Made by a program: the position numbers and the translations under genes
Notes under the pieces: model-generated
The model's input: the letters and a program-made list of their open reading frames with translations, nothing else
What the model was told of the DNA's origin: nothing
The model's database searches: none
Assembly (NCBI GenBank): GCA_028709605.1
Contig: JAQVWR010000007.1
Location: 1 to 36,991 of the forward strand
Direction: 5' to 3'
Source: Proteiniphilum sp.
Lineage (GTDB): Bacteria > Bacteroidota > Bacteroidia > Bacteroidales > Dysgonomonadaceae
DNA: 36,991 nucleotides
Part shown: piece by piece, positions 19,701 to 27,756 of the stretch
Layout: every line of letters starts with the position of its first letter
Numbering within the stretch: position 1 is the stretch's first letter

Positions 19701-20023
19701 CCGACGGAGTTATAGAAGGTGAGCTGTCGGGCAGTGCCTCCCTCGGCGGGCATCACCCATATCTGTCGGCTGCCGGAATATTCGGCTGAGAAGGCGATCC
19801 ATCTGCCATCGGGTGAGATTTTCGGGAAGAGTTCTAAGCCGGGGTGGGAGGTAAGCCGTTTGGCGATGCCGCCGTCGGCATCTACCGTCCAGATATCGCC
19901 GGCATAGACGAAGGCAATCAGGTTGCCGCTGATGTCGGGAGTTCGCAGCATGCGGGCATCATCGATGGCGAAAGCCTGCATGAACAGAAGGCTTGTCAAA
20001 AGAAGAAAGATCGGTTTTTTCAT
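16766..20023 (-). CDS. Tricorn-type S41 protease
   Basis: A 1085-residue secreted protease. After a signal peptide (MKKPIFLLLTSLLFMQAFA), WD40-like PD40 repeats (SPDGRWIAFSAEYSG, SPDGTQLCF and similar) build beta-propellers over about 25-520. A charged linker (about 540-570) and tricorn core follow: a helical C1 region from about 670, a PDZ domain near 755-850 (VQEGDYLLRINGEEL) and the S41 catalytic domain. Candidate catalytic residues by comparison with archaeal tricorn (S745, H746, S965, E1023) are H738 in NTGHAY, a serine of GYSSSGGD (961-963) and E1021 in WIIEGIGVYPD. The residue matching S745 is Gly. The likely role is processing of peptides in the periplasm. Confidence 0.93.
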   Translation of the reverse strand: MKKPIFLLLTSLLFMQAFAIDDARMLRTPDISGNLIAFVYAGDIWTVDADGGIAKRLTSHPGLELFPKISPDGRWIAFSAEYSGSRQIWVMPAEGGTARQLTFYNSVGEMPPRGGFDHVVLDWTPDSRRILFRANRTPFGDRNGRYFTIDLDGGLEEPLPIVNGGFAAFSPDGTQLCFTPVDREFRTWKRYKGGRATDLWSYDLKKNESRQLTRWAGSDQWPVWNGKDIFYASDRDSRLNIWRYDTVTGEEQQITRHTDFDVMWPSGHNGRLVYENGGFLYRLDLSSGESRKVTVGIHYDNPHLQPCFKNVQKYVGSYALSPTGKRALIEARGDIFSLPVEKGEIENLTRTQGVRELSPAWSPDGRQIAYYSDATGEYELYLLETRKGAEPRQITHGSAAWKYAPEWSPKNSHIVYSDRTMKLWLLDAANGSQRVIDEATADEITDYSFSPDGEWIAYSKTSPNYQSALWVYHLSTGEKRKLTDATFSDGNPVFSRDGKYLFFLSNRDFNLAFSSFEFDYLYNHATRIYALPLRDDGTTLTPYREDREPAAEEKTASEKKEEKNGTGAVKVAIDFNDIRSRIEVLPMQAGDYRMLGTVEEGVLYAVGNKIMRYNIKEEKTEEILDGAGSGTLSADGKSFIYRKGDSFAVAKTQPGQNSNNGTLNLEHLTMKIDPRKEWEQIYRDAFRIFRDYFYVNNLHGVNWKGIREKYGKLLPYVPSRFDLDYILSEVVSETNTGHAYVEWGDIDRVERIEGGLLGADLEADLGAGRYRFKKIYSGENWDEHRRSPLTESGVNVQEGDYLLRINGEELTTAQNPYERLENLGNRHVELTVNSSSSLTGAKEYMVKTITSEQELRYLDWVNSRRDLVDRLSGGKIGYIHVPNTAIEGNRELFKGMLAYNDKEALIIDDRYNGGGFIPDRMIDLLNRRTLVYWHRNGLPQPMKSPGIAHDGPKAMLINGYSSSGGDAFPYFFRKTGEGRLIGTRTWGGLVGISGNARLVDGGYISVPRFGVYDEKEEWIIEGIGVYPDIEVVDRPEELAKGNDPSLEKAVELLLEELKNNPPRQITAPAPPDRSEWIETEIKNVR

Positions 20024-20043
20024 TGTTGGGTTGATTTTACAGG

Positions 20044-20292
20044 TTATAGGCAGCTGGTCAGGATTTCGCGAGTCACATCGCCGGTCACAGTGGCGTTTTC
20101 ACCGAAGGCGGCATCCCGCTCGTGGAAGCGGGCGGCAATTTTTACCTGGTCGTACACGCCGTTTTTGGTGACACTCCCCTCACCGAAGGTGAGCATCAGA
20201 TTGATGTTGTCCGGCAGCTGATCAGCCAGCCTTGCAATCTGCCCTTTGCCAAATACCAGTTTGGTCGGGTTCTGAAAAATAAAATTGTTCAT
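20044..20292 (-). pseudogene. Internally deleted iron-containing alcohol dehydrogenase (YqhD/BdhA-like)
   Basis: An 82-codon open frame made of the two ends of a roughly 385-residue NAD(P)-dependent iron-containing alcohol dehydrogenase. Residues 1-49 (MNNFIFQNPTKLVFGKGQIA, then TFGEGSVTKNGVYDQVK) match the nucleotide-binding N-terminus, with Glu replacing a Gly of the usual GGGS. Residues of about 50-82 (AARFHERDAAFGENATVTG and a C-terminal helix) look like the end of the protein. About 300 residues, including all metal ligands, are missing, and the junction near 20137-20148 is in frame. It cannot be an active dehydrogenase. It sits 20 bp upstream of the tricorn gene, perhaps in the same transcript. 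Confidence 0.8.
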
Positions 20293-20323
20293 CTCTGTAA
20301 TCGTATTTGATCATTATTTTTTA

Positions 20324-20369
20324 CGGATGATTCCTGTTGTACATTCCGGGGTGCTCGGGCCATCATCCG
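20324..20369. repeat. Inverted repeat between the lipid kinase and the dehydrogenase remnant
   Basis: CGGATGAT (20324-20331) and ATCATCCG (20362-20369) are perfectly complementary, with a 30-nt loop. No T run follows on either strand, so it is at best a weak terminator of the lipid kinase gene. Confidence 0.4.
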
Positions 20370-20387
20370 GCAGAAAAAAGCGTCACT

Positions 20388-21341
20388 CTACTCGTTGAAC
20401 CAGCGGGTCAGGGAACTGAAAATGTTCTCCGCCTCTCTTTTCTTTTTCTTTTTCTTTTCCAAGGGTACCAGCACTTTCAGTCCCTTGTGGATGATCTCCA
20501 CGCTAATCTCACGACCGGTCTCCACAGGCTCGCCGTCGACGTGCATCACACCCGCACGGGCCCGCCGGATAGAAAGCTTTTGGGTGACCAGCGTGGTCAT
20601 CTTGCTGTTCTTGTCGATGTTCTTTGTGAAGAGCTGCAGTGTGGTCTGTGGGATCTCCAGCGCATTGAGCGGCTTGAGGATCGAGACGTTCATCTTGCCG
20701 TCGTCCATGCTGGCGCCGGGAGCGATATAGGCTTCGTTGCCGTACTGGGAGGCATTGGCGCAGGTGAGCACAAAGGCTCGCTCGGTGAGGCTCCCTTCAT
20801 CGCAGGTGATTGCATATTCTTCCGACTTGAAGTCGACCGCACTCTCCAGGATATTGCGCAGATATCCCAACGGACCTCTTTTCTTCTCGTCGGCAAACTT
20901 ATCGCTGATAAAGGCGTCAAAGCCGAACCCGCAGGTACAGAAGAAGATATGGCCATTGGCCACGCCGTAGTCGATGGTGCGGCTGTGTTCGTTGAGAATG
21001 ATGTCGATGGCCTTCTCTGCATCCATCGGAATATCCAGTTCTCTGGCCAGCCCGTTGCCTGAGCCGAAGGGGATGATGCCTAGCGTGGTGTCGCTGTTGA
21101 CCAGTGCCCTGGCCACCTCATTCACCGTGCCGTCGCCGCCGGCAGTGAGCACATACCGGTATTGTTCCTTCACTGCCTGGCGGGCAATCTCGGTGGCATG
21201 ACCGGGATAACCGGTGATGCGGATCATCAGGTCATATTTCTTCTGATCGAAGGCGGCAGCCACCTCCTCCGGGATGTTCTTCTTGGATTCGGTTCCCGAA
21301 ATGGGATTGATGATCAGACAGACCTTTTCTTTTTTCATCAT
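20388..21341 (-). CDS. Diacylglycerol/lipid kinase family protein (YegS-like)
   Basis: A 317-residue kinase of the DAGK catalytic family. The N-terminal nucleotide domain opens with INPISG, has GGDGT at 68-72 (catalytic and metal-binding core) and PFGSGNGLARELD near 91-103. The C-terminal beta-sandwich includes DYGVANGHIFFCTCGFG and a VDGEPV motif near the end. A lysine/glutamate-rich tail (EKKKKKKREAE) precedes the stop. Family members phosphorylate diacylglycerol, ceramide or related lipids at the membrane; the substrate here is undefined. The start is ATG 21341 (or 21338). A 37-codon upstream extension overlaps the promoter of the divergent HAD gene and is rejected. Confidence 0.92.
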   Translation of the reverse strand: MMKKEKVCLIINPISGTESKKNIPEEVAAAFDQKKYDLMIRITGYPGHATEIARQAVKEQYRYVLTAGGDGTVNEVARALVNSDTTLGIIPFGSGNGLARELDIPMDAEKAIDIILNEHSRTIDYGVANGHIFFCTCGFGFDAFISDKFADEKKRGPLGYLRNILESAVDFKSEEYAITCDEGSLTERAFVLTCANASQYGNEAYIAPGASMDDGKMNVSILKPLNALEIPQTTLQLFTKNIDKNSKMTTLVTQKLSIRRARAGVMHVDGEPVETGREISVEIIHKGLKVLVPLEKKKKKKREAENIFSSLTRWFNE

Positions 21342-21397
21342 AAGGGGATGTTTCGTTTTAAACACTGTACGGCCCCATTTTGTTTTAACCCTTTTTA

Positions 21398-21429
21398 TTT
21401 GCCCTTTCCTGCATTGTTCCGTACTTTTG
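21398..21429 (+). promoter_or_regulatory. Consensus Bacteroidetes promoter for the HAD-symporter-engB operon
   Basis: TTTG (21398-21401), a 20-bp spacer and TACTTTTG (21422-21429) fit the TTTG-N20-TAnnTTTG consensus. It lies 21 bp before the ATG at 21451, so the 5' leader would be about 15 nt. Confidence 0.75.
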
Positions 21430-21450
21430 CACCCGTTAAGAGAAAAAGGC

Positions 21451-22083
21451 ATGTTACGACCCGATAGTTTGATCTTTGATATGGATGGTACCCTCTGGGA
21501 TAATGTAGATACTTACGTGATTGCATGGAACAGAGGTCTGGAAAGAACCGGACACCGTAAGCAGGTGTCCCGCAGCGATATGCTCCGCATGATGGGAGTG
21601 GAGGCCCGTGTGATGCTGCGATCGGTGTTGCCGGGAGCAGGCACCGCTGCACAGGATCGCCTGTTTGAGGCGGTGATCGATGCGTACCAGCAGTTGCTGG
21701 GGCAGATGCAGCCTCTCATCTATGAGGGGGTGCTTACCGGGTTGGAACAGCTCTCGCAGAAATATCGTCTTTTCATGCTCAGCAACTGTGAAGAGGGGGG
21801 ACTGGTCAACTTTATGAGACATACCCGTACCTCCCATCTCTTCCTCGATTATATGGAACATGGGATGAACCTGCAGCCCAAGCATCACAACCTGCGGTTG
21901 CTGATCGAAAAACATGGGTTGCAATCCCCTCTCTATGTCGGCGACACCGACTCCGACAGCCGGCAGTCGGCCCTGGCCGGCGTGCCGTTTGTCTTTGTCT
22001 CCTACGGGTTTGGAAATACCGAACAGTATCTCCTGCAATTCGACTCCTTCGCATCGCTGACAACTTATTTTATGAACTGCTAA
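21451..22083 (+). CDS. HAD family hydrolase (phosphoglycolate phosphatase-like)
   Basis: A 210-residue phosphatase of the haloacid dehalogenase superfamily. Motif I is FDMDGTLWDN (nucleophile D10, acid/base D12), an alpha-helical cap follows at about 20-80, motif II is LFMLSN, the motif III Lys lies in QPKHHN, and motif IV is VGDTDSDSRQSALAG. The likely activity is hydrolysis of a small phosphorylated metabolite, and the exact substrate is not predictable. The start at 21451 sits just behind a consensus promoter; the longer upstream frame would run through that promoter. The symporter gene begins 9 bp after the stop, so they form an operon. Confidence 0.88.
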   Translation: MLRPDSLIFDMDGTLWDNVDTYVIAWNRGLERTGHRKQVSRSDMLRMMGVEARVMLRSVLPGAGTAAQDRLFEAVIDAYQQLLGQMQPLIYEGVLTGLEQLSQKYRLFMLSNCEEGGLVNFMRHTRTSHLFLDYMEHGMNLQPKHHNLRLLIEKHGLQSPLYVGDTDSDSRQSALAGVPFVFVSYGFGNTEQYLLQFDSFASLTTYFMNC

Positions 22084-22092
22084 ACAATCGCT

Positions 22093-23565
22093 ATGAAACC
22101 GATCTTTGTCCTTCTGGTTATCGCCCTCTACTTCGGAATGCTGATGCTGATCTCCTGGCTAACCGGCCGGAGAGGGGCAGGTAACGATGCTTTTTTTCGG
22201 GCAAACAAATCTTCCAAATGGTTTGTGGTAGCGGTGGCGATGATCGGTACCTCCATCTCGGGTGTGACCTTTGTCTCGGTACCCGGCATGGTGCGCAACC
22301 TGGATATGACCTATATGCAGATGGTGCTGGGCTTCTTTTTCGGTTATCTGGTGATTGCCTATGTGCTGCTGCCACTCTATTACCGGCTCAACCTCACCAC
22401 GATCTACGGCTATCTGGATCAGCGCTACGGACCCCGTTCCTACAAAACCGGTGCCTGGTTCTTCCTGCTCTCCAAAATTGTGGGGGCGGCTGCACGACTC
22501 TATCTGGTGGCTTTTATCCTTCAGTCGCTGGTGTTCGACGCATGGGGAGTACCTTTCGTGGTGACGGTGACAGGCATTATCGTGGTCATCTGGCTCTACA
22601 GCCATAAGAGCGGTATCAAGACGATCATCTGGACCGACTGGCTGCAGACTCTTCTTTTTATTACTGCACTGGTATTAGTTGTGTGGCAGTTATCCTCCAG
22701 AATGGGGATGAACTTGGCAGAGGTGGCCACTACGATCAAAGAGAGTCCCCATTCCCGTATCTTTGTCTTTGACGACTGGCATAGTACGCAGTATTTCTTC
22801 AAACAGTTTTTCAGCGGCATGTTTATCACCATTGTGATGACGGGTTTGGATCAGGATCAGATGCAGAAAAACCTGACCATCCGCACCCTCAAAGATGCAC
22901 AGAAGAACGTAGTCTCCTACGGGTTTGCTTTCGCCCCGATCAACTTTCTTTTTCTCTGCCTGGGAGTGTTGTTGCTGGCTTACGCTGAACAGAACGGCAT
23001 CCCCTTACCCGAAGTGTCCGACAACATCCTGCCGTTGATTGCCAGCGAGTACCTGGGTACGGCGGTGTTGGGGATCTTTGTGGTGGGCATTGTGGCGGCC
23101 GCTTTCTCCAGTGCCGACTCGGCACTGACGGCACTCACCACCTCCTTCTGCGTGGATATCCTCCGTATGAAACCCATCGCCCGGAACAAAGAGCAGGAAA
23201 GGAGAGAGGTGCGGATACGTCGACGGGTTCACTTAGGCATGAGTGCCGTCTTTGTACTGATCATCCTGCTGATCGAGGCCATCGGCTCCGACAGCATCAT
23301 CAATGCCATCTACAAGCTGGCATCCTACACCTACGGTCCTCTGCTGGGTCTCTATGTGGCGGGACTCTACACCAAAGTGAAGCCGGCAGACAGGTATGTG
23401 CCGCTGGTAGCATTGGCCGCTCCTGTGATCTGCTTCCTGATTGAGTGGGGCATGAAGCAGCTGTTCGGTTATCAGGTGGGCTTTGAACTGCTGCTCATGA
23501 ATGGGCTGCTTACCGGTCTGGGACTCTGGGCCATCTCTCAAAACAGCAAACACAACATTGCATAG
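22093..23565 (+). CDS. Sodium:solute symporter (SSS family)
   Basis: A 490-residue integral membrane transporter with about 13 predicted helices and the LeuT-type fold of the SSS family. Signature-like segments are GTSISGVTFVSVPGM near 53-67, a TDWLQTLLFI helix near 182, and FSSADSALTALTTSFCVDI near 338-356, where the Ser/Thr residues correspond to the sodium-2 site region. It imports a solute with sodium. Substrate is not predictable (sugars, sialic acid, proline or others). It is packed between the HAD gene (9 bp) and engB (3 bp), so the three are one transcript. Confidence 0.92.
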   Translation: MKPIFVLLVIALYFGMLMLISWLTGRRGAGNDAFFRANKSSKWFVVAVAMIGTSISGVTFVSVPGMVRNLDMTYMQMVLGFFFGYLVIAYVLLPLYYRLNLTTIYGYLDQRYGPRSYKTGAWFFLLSKIVGAAARLYLVAFILQSLVFDAWGVPFVVTVTGIIVVIWLYSHKSGIKTIIWTDWLQTLLFITALVLVVWQLSSRMGMNLAEVATTIKESPHSRIFVFDDWHSTQYFFKQFFSGMFITIVMTGLDQDQMQKNLTIRTLKDAQKNVVSYGFAFAPINFLFLCLGVLLLAYAEQNGIPLPEVSDNILPLIASEYLGTAVLGIFVVGIVAAAFSSADSALTALTTSFCVDILRMKPIARNKEQERREVRIRRRVHLGMSAVFVLIILLIEAIGSDSIINAIYKLASYTYGPLLGLYVAGLYTKVKPADRYVPLVALAAPVICFLIEWGMKQLFGYQVGFELLLMNGLLTGLGLWAISQNSKHNIA

Positions 23566-23568
23566 GCT

Positions 23569-24165
23569 ATGAACATACAGACGGCAGAATTCATCATCAG
23601 CAACACCGATTACCGGAAATGTCCGAATGACGGAAAGCCGGAATATGCCTTTATCGGCCGTTCCAACGTGGGCAAATCGTCGCTGATCAACATGCTTACC
23701 AACCGCAAGGGGCTGGCCATGACCTCCTCCACACCGGGAAAGACGCTCCTGATCAACCATTTCCTGATCAACGGGGAGTGGTATCTGGTCGATCTGCCGG
23801 GTTATGGCTATGCGCGCCGGGGAAAAGAGGGGCGGGAGAAAATCAGGGCTATCATCGAAAACTATATCCTGGGACGGGAGACGATGACCAGCCTCTTCGT
23901 GCTGGTCGACATTCGGCATGAGCCGCAGAAGATTGACCTGGAGTTTATGGCGTGGCTGGGCGAGAACGACATTCCCTTTGCCATCGTCTTCACCAAAGCC
24001 GATAAGATAGGCAGCGGACGGCTCCATCTGAACGTGACTGCTTACCGGGAGAAGCTGCTGGAGAGCTGGGAGGAGCTACCCCCGATTTTTGTCACCTCAT
24101 CGGAGAAGAGAGCGGGTAGGGAGGAGCTGCTCAATTATATCGAACAGATCAACCGCACACTCTAA
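23569..24165 (+). CDS. engB: Ribosome biogenesis GTP-binding protein EngB/YsxC
   Basis: A 198-residue TRAFAC GTPase required for assembly of the large ribosomal subunit in many bacteria. G1 is GRSNVGKS at 30-37, G2 Thr lies in SSTPGKT at 53-59, G3 is DLPGYG at 75-80, G4 is TKAD at 142-145 and G5 is TSS near the C-terminus. The length is standard. It closes the HAD-symporter-engB operon and faces the ATP synthase operon, with 28 bp between the two stop codons. Confidence 0.96.
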   Translation: MNIQTAEFIISNTDYRKCPNDGKPEYAFIGRSNVGKSSLINMLTNRKGLAMTSSTPGKTLLINHFLINGEWYLVDLPGYGYARRGKEGREKIRAIIENYILGRETMTSLFVLVDIRHEPQKIDLEFMAWLGENDIPFAIVFTKADKIGSGRLHLNVTAYREKLLESWEELPPIFVTSSEKRAGREELLNYIEQINRTL

Positions 24166-24193
24166 ACGACGGTTTCCCGCTCACTTTGCATGT

Positions 24194-25066
24194 CTATCGG
24201 CTGGTCTGGCCGAAGGAGCCGCCTACAATATCGAGCAGCTCATTGGTGATCGACTGCTGTCGCAGCTTGTTGTATTCACTTTTAAGCTCGTCAATCAGGT
24301 CGTCGGCATTGTCGCTTGCCAGTTGCATCGCCACCATGCGGGCCGCATGCTCGGAGGTAACGGAATCGATGTGAGCTGTAAACAGTTTTAGTTGTATCAC
24401 CTTGGGCAGGAGCTGTTGTAACAGTACCGCTCGGTTGGGCTCCACGATGTAATCGTTTATCAATGGATTCTGTTTCCCGGACGGCGACTCAACCGGAAGG
24501 AAAGTCTCCTGCACTACCTCCTGTGATCCTTTGCTTTTGAAATGGTGGTAGATCAGTTCTACCCGGTCGATCTTTTCCGTGAGGAACAATTCCATCAGCT
24601 CCTTTGCAATTTTTTGTGTCTCCTGATAGGTCGGCTTAGTACTGATCCCCTCATAGTCACCTGCCGGTTGCAACCCCATTTTTCCGGCAGCTTTGGCTAC
24701 CTTCCCTCCAATAGGATAGAGGAGAATATTTTCTTTCCCGAGGGGAAGATAGGCTTTTATAACCGACTCAAGACGCGTGGCAATATTCTCATTGAAGCGC
24801 CCTGCCAGTCCCGTATTGGAAGAGAAAGCGACGATCGCTACCCGTTTGATGCTGCGCTGCAGGGTGTAGGGCGACCGAAACTCCTCATCTCCTCGGAGCA
24901 GCAGGCCCAACAGACGGTTCATCTTCCGCTCATAGGGATAAAGCGTCTGGATGAGCTGTTGCGCCTTCTTCAGCTTGGCCGAAGAGACCATCATCATGGC
25001 TGAGGTGATCTGCCGGGTAGAACGGATGGATTGTAACCTGCTTTTTATCTCTTTGAGTTGTGCCAT
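24194..25066 (-). CDS. atpG: ATP synthase F1 subunit gamma
   Basis: The 290-residue central rotor shaft of the F-type ATP synthase. The N-terminal helix starts MAQLKEIKSRLQSIRSTRQITSAMMMVSSAKLKKAQ, seen in pieces typical of gamma. The Rossmann-like middle part contains VAFSSNTGLAGRFNENI, and the C-terminal helix includes the conserved ITSE-like SVTSEHAARMVAMQLASDNA and LRQQSITNELLDIVGG. It is the last gene of the operon, 6 bp after atpA. No T-run terminator is visible in the 28-bp convergent gap. Confidence 0.97.
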   Translation of the reverse strand: MAQLKEIKSRLQSIRSTRQITSAMMMVSSAKLKKAQQLIQTLYPYERKMNRLLGLLLRGDEEFRSPYTLQRSIKRVAIVAFSSNTGLAGRFNENIATRLESVIKAYLPLGKENILLYPIGGKVAKAAGKMGLQPAGDYEGISTKPTYQETQKIAKELMELFLTEKIDRVELIYHHFKSKGSQEVVQETFLPVESPSGKQNPLINDYIVEPNRAVLLQQLLPKVIQLKLFTAHIDSVTSEHAARMVAMQLASDNADDLIDELKSEYNKLRQQSITNELLDIVGGSFGQTSR

Positions 25067-25072
25067 GACTGT

Positions 25073-26662
25073 TTAGGATTGCAGTGCTTCAATGGTGTAG
25101 GCTGCTACACGTTCGATGGTTTTGCCGATCTCTTCGCTCATGATCCCCTTTTTCAACAGATTCAGCACATCCTCACGGTGCTTCAGCTCCATGGTGGCAA
25201 GGAACTCTCGCTCAAAGCGGCTCACCTGTTCCAGCGGGATCTTTTTCAACAACCCGTGTGTACCGCAATAGAGCACGGCGATCTGATGTTCTACGCTCAT
25301 GGGAGTGTGTACCGGCTGAATCAGGAGCTGCTCATTCTTCTGCCCTTTGTCGATGGTCATCATGGTGACCGCATCCATATCGCCGCCGAACTTGGTAAAG
25401 GCCGCCAGCTCCTGGTACTGAGCCTGGTCGATCTTCAGCGTTCCGGCGACCTTTTTCATCGCTTTGATCTGTGCGTTGCCGCCAACACGGGAGACGGAGA
25501 TGCCCACATTGATGGCAGGACGGACCCCTTTGTTGTAGAGATCTGCCTCCAGGAAGATCTGTCCGTCGGTGATGGAGATGACGTTGGTGGGGATATAGGC
25601 AGAGACATCGCCTGCCTGGGTCTCGATGATGGGTAGCGCGGTGAGCGACCCTCCTCCCCGCACTCTTCCCTGCAGGCATTCCGGCAGGTCGTTCATCTGC
25701 GACGCCACATCCTGTTGTGAGATGAGGTTGGCGGCACGCTCCAGCAGACGGGAGTGGAGGTAGAAGATGTCGCCCGGGTAGGCTTCACGCCCCGAGGGGC
25801 GCCGCAGGATCAGCGACACCTCACGGTAGGCTACCGCCTGCTTTGTAAGGTCATCAAAGACCACTAAGGCATCTCTTCCGGTGTCCCGGAAATATTCACC
25901 GACGGCTGCGCCGGCGAAGGGAGCGATATAACGCAGGGCGGCCGAGTCGGATCCGCTCGCTGCGATCACAATGGTATAATCCATTGCTCCGTGCTCCGTG
26001 AGTGTTTTTACTAAGGATGCCACCGTCGATCCTTTCTGGCCTATTGCCACATAGATGCAGTAGATCGGGTCGCCCTCTTCAAAATTCTTTCGCTGGTGTA
26101 GGATGGTGTCGATGGCGATGCTCGACTTGCCGGTTTGCCGGTCGCCGATGATCAGCTCACGCTGCCCCCTTCCGATGGGGATCATGGCATCCACCGCCTT
26201 GATGCCTGTCTGCAACGGCTTGTTCACCGGCTGGCGGAACACGACGCCGGGTGCCTTTCGTTCCAGGGGCATCTCAAAGAGTTCACCCTTCAGTGCTCCT
26301 TTTCCGTCGATGGGTTCCCCGGTGGGGGAGATCACCCTGCCCAGCATTCCTTCTCCCACGCGGATAGACGCGACGTGGCCGGTCCGTTTCACGATAAAGC
26401 CTTCTTTCACGTCACTGGAGGAACCCAGCAGGATGGCCCCCACATTGTCTTCCTCGAGGTTCATCACGATGGCCTGCATGCCATTGTCGAACAACAACAG
26501 CTCGTTCGACTCCGCATTGCGGAGGCCGTAGATGCGCACCACGCCATCGCTCACGCTGATGACCACCCCGGTCTCATCATATTTGATATCTGTATCCAGT
26601 CCTTCGAGCTGCATCCGCAGGATGTCCGATACTTCGCTTATTTTGATTGAATTGTTTGCCAT
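25073..26662 (-). CDS. atpA: ATP synthase F1 subunit alpha
   Basis: A 529-residue, non-catalytic nucleotide-binding F1 subunit. The beta-barrel domain (about 25-95) is followed by the P-loop GDRQTGKSS at 173-181. VFDDLTKQAVAYREVSLILRRP carries the region that contacts the beta catalytic site, with its arginine finger in ISVSRVGGNAQ. The C-terminal helical domain holds EREFL. Length and motifs are normal. It starts 15 bp after the atpH stop. Confidence 0.98.
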   Translation of the reverse strand: MANNSIKISEVSDILRMQLEGLDTDIKYDETGVVISVSDGVVRIYGLRNAESNELLLFDNGMQAIVMNLEEDNVGAILLGSSSDVKEGFIVKRTGHVASIRVGEGMLGRVISPTGEPIDGKGALKGELFEMPLERKAPGVVFRQPVNKPLQTGIKAVDAMIPIGRGQRELIIGDRQTGKSSIAIDTILHQRKNFEEGDPIYCIYVAIGQKGSTVASLVKTLTEHGAMDYTIVIAASGSDSAALRYIAPFAGAAVGEYFRDTGRDALVVFDDLTKQAVAYREVSLILRRPSGREAYPGDIFYLHSRLLERAANLISQQDVASQMNDLPECLQGRVRGGGSLTALPIIETQAGDVSAYIPTNVISITDGQIFLEADLYNKGVRPAINVGISVSRVGGNAQIKAMKKVAGTLKIDQAQYQELAAFTKFGGDMDAVTMMTIDKGQKNEQLLIQPVHTPMSVEHQIAVLYCGTHGLLKKIPLEQVSRFEREFLATMELKHREDVLNLLKKGIMSEEIGKTIERVAAYTIEALQS

Positions 26663-26677
26663 GATCCTTTTACTGTT

Positions 26678-27238
26678 TCATGTTGTTTGGATGTTTGCAT
26701 CCAGTGTTTTAAACCGGTTGCGGATACGGAAAAGCTCGCCTGCCATACTGGCATCCCAACGATCGTCGTCGAGGTAGAGGATGAACCCTCCGATGATCGC
26801 GGGATCCACTATCGGCTCCACCTCTATCGTTCCGCCGACGATCTGTCTGATGCGCGTGATGAATCTTTTTTGGGTCTCTTCATCAATGGGAACAGCCGTG
26901 ACCAACTTGCCATACTGAATGTTAAAACGGGATCGGTAAAGCTCCGTATACCGAAGGGCAATATACTGCATCAGTTCTTCCCTTTCATTTTCCAAGATCA
27001 GCGCGATCATCTTCTCAAGCGACGAAGGCAGATCTCCCCCGCAGGCGGTCTCGAGGATGGATTGTTTCTTTTCTTTCGGGTACATCGACCCGGAAAGAGC
27101 TCTTCGCAAGGCCGGCACTTCAATGAACATGGATGACAGTGTTTGCATCCGGGCATAGACCTCCTGCTGCTGACCCGATGCAATGGCATAATCCAGCAGT
27201 GCTTTGGCGTAACGGGTGGAGATGAGTCCGGTATTCAT
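26678..27238 (-). CDS. atpH: ATP synthase F1 subunit delta
   Basis: A 186-residue peripheral stalk subunit (OSCP). The N-terminal helical bundle begins ISTRYAKALLDYAI, as in the family. The C-terminal part holds VTAVPIDEETQKRFITRIRQIVGG and a VDPAIIGGFILYLDD segment, matching the typical DPxLIGGxxV motif. It joins the top of F1 to subunit b. It lies 5 bp after atpF. Confidence 0.94.
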   Translation of the reverse strand: MNTGLISTRYAKALLDYAIASGQQQEVYARMQTLSSMFIEVPALRRALSGSMYPKEKKQSILETACGGDLPSSLEKMIALILENEREELMQYIALRYTELYRSRFNIQYGKLVTAVPIDEETQKRFITRIRQIVGGTIEVEPIVDPAIIGGFILYLDDDRWDASMAGELFRIRNRFKTLDANIQTT

Positions 27239-27243
27239 TGTCT

Positions 27244-27744
27244 TCAGGATTTGGAGATATCTACTTCATCCAGCAGACGGTCGATCATCTTCATCTGCTC
27301 CTTCTCATTTCCTAATCTCTCCCGCAGGATCCGTTCCGCCAATTGTATCGAGAGAGAGGATATCTCGTGCCGGATGGAACGGAGAGCCTCCTCCTTCTCG
27401 GCCGCGATTGTTTTGCGGGCGGCCTCCAGCATCTTTTCCGATTCCGCTGCTGCACCTGCCCGTGCTTCTTCGATCAGCTGCTCTTTCAGCCTGGCGGTCT
27501 CTTGCAGGATGACATGCTGCTCCTTGCGGGCTTCTGTCAGCAGCCGCTCGCCGTGCTCCATCACCTTGCCTAACTCTTCCTGGGATTCGTGTGCAGCCTG
27601 CAGGGACGCTTCAATGTAGTTCTGCCTTTTTTCTACCGACTTCAGGATCACCGGGAACCCATACCTGGCCAGGATGAACACCACGATGCCGAAAGAGAGC
27701 AGCATCCAAAATACCAAACCCGGTTCGGGAGTCAATAACGACAT
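27244..27744 (-). CDS. atpF: ATP synthase F0 subunit b
   Basis: A 166-residue stator subunit. It has one N-terminal membrane helix (PGLVFWMLLSFGIVVFILARYGFP, in the family form) and then a long charged coiled-coil helix rich in Ala, Glu and Lys (for example KEQHVILQETARLKEQLIEE). Two copies are expected to form the peripheral stalk together with delta. The gene follows atpE after 12 bp. Confidence 0.95.
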   Translation of the reverse strand: MSLLTPEPGLVFWMLLSFGIVVFILARYGFPVILKSVEKRQNYIEASLQAAHESQEELGKVMEHGERLLTEARKEQHVILQETARLKEQLIEEARAGAAAESEKMLEAARKTIAAEKEEALRSIRHEISSLSIQLAERILRERLGNEKEQMKMIDRLLDEVDISKS

Positions 27745-27756
27745 AGTAAAATCAGG

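Noticed and set aside
21274-21450. Upstream in-frame extension of the HAD gene
   Set aside because: It runs through the consensus promoter at 21398-21429, and the HAD motif I starts only ten residues after the ATG at 21451.
21342-21452. Upstream in-frame extension of the lipid kinase gene
   Set aside because: The extension is basic and not family-like, and it overlaps the divergent HAD gene start and promoter. The kinase fold begins at MKKEKVCLIINP.
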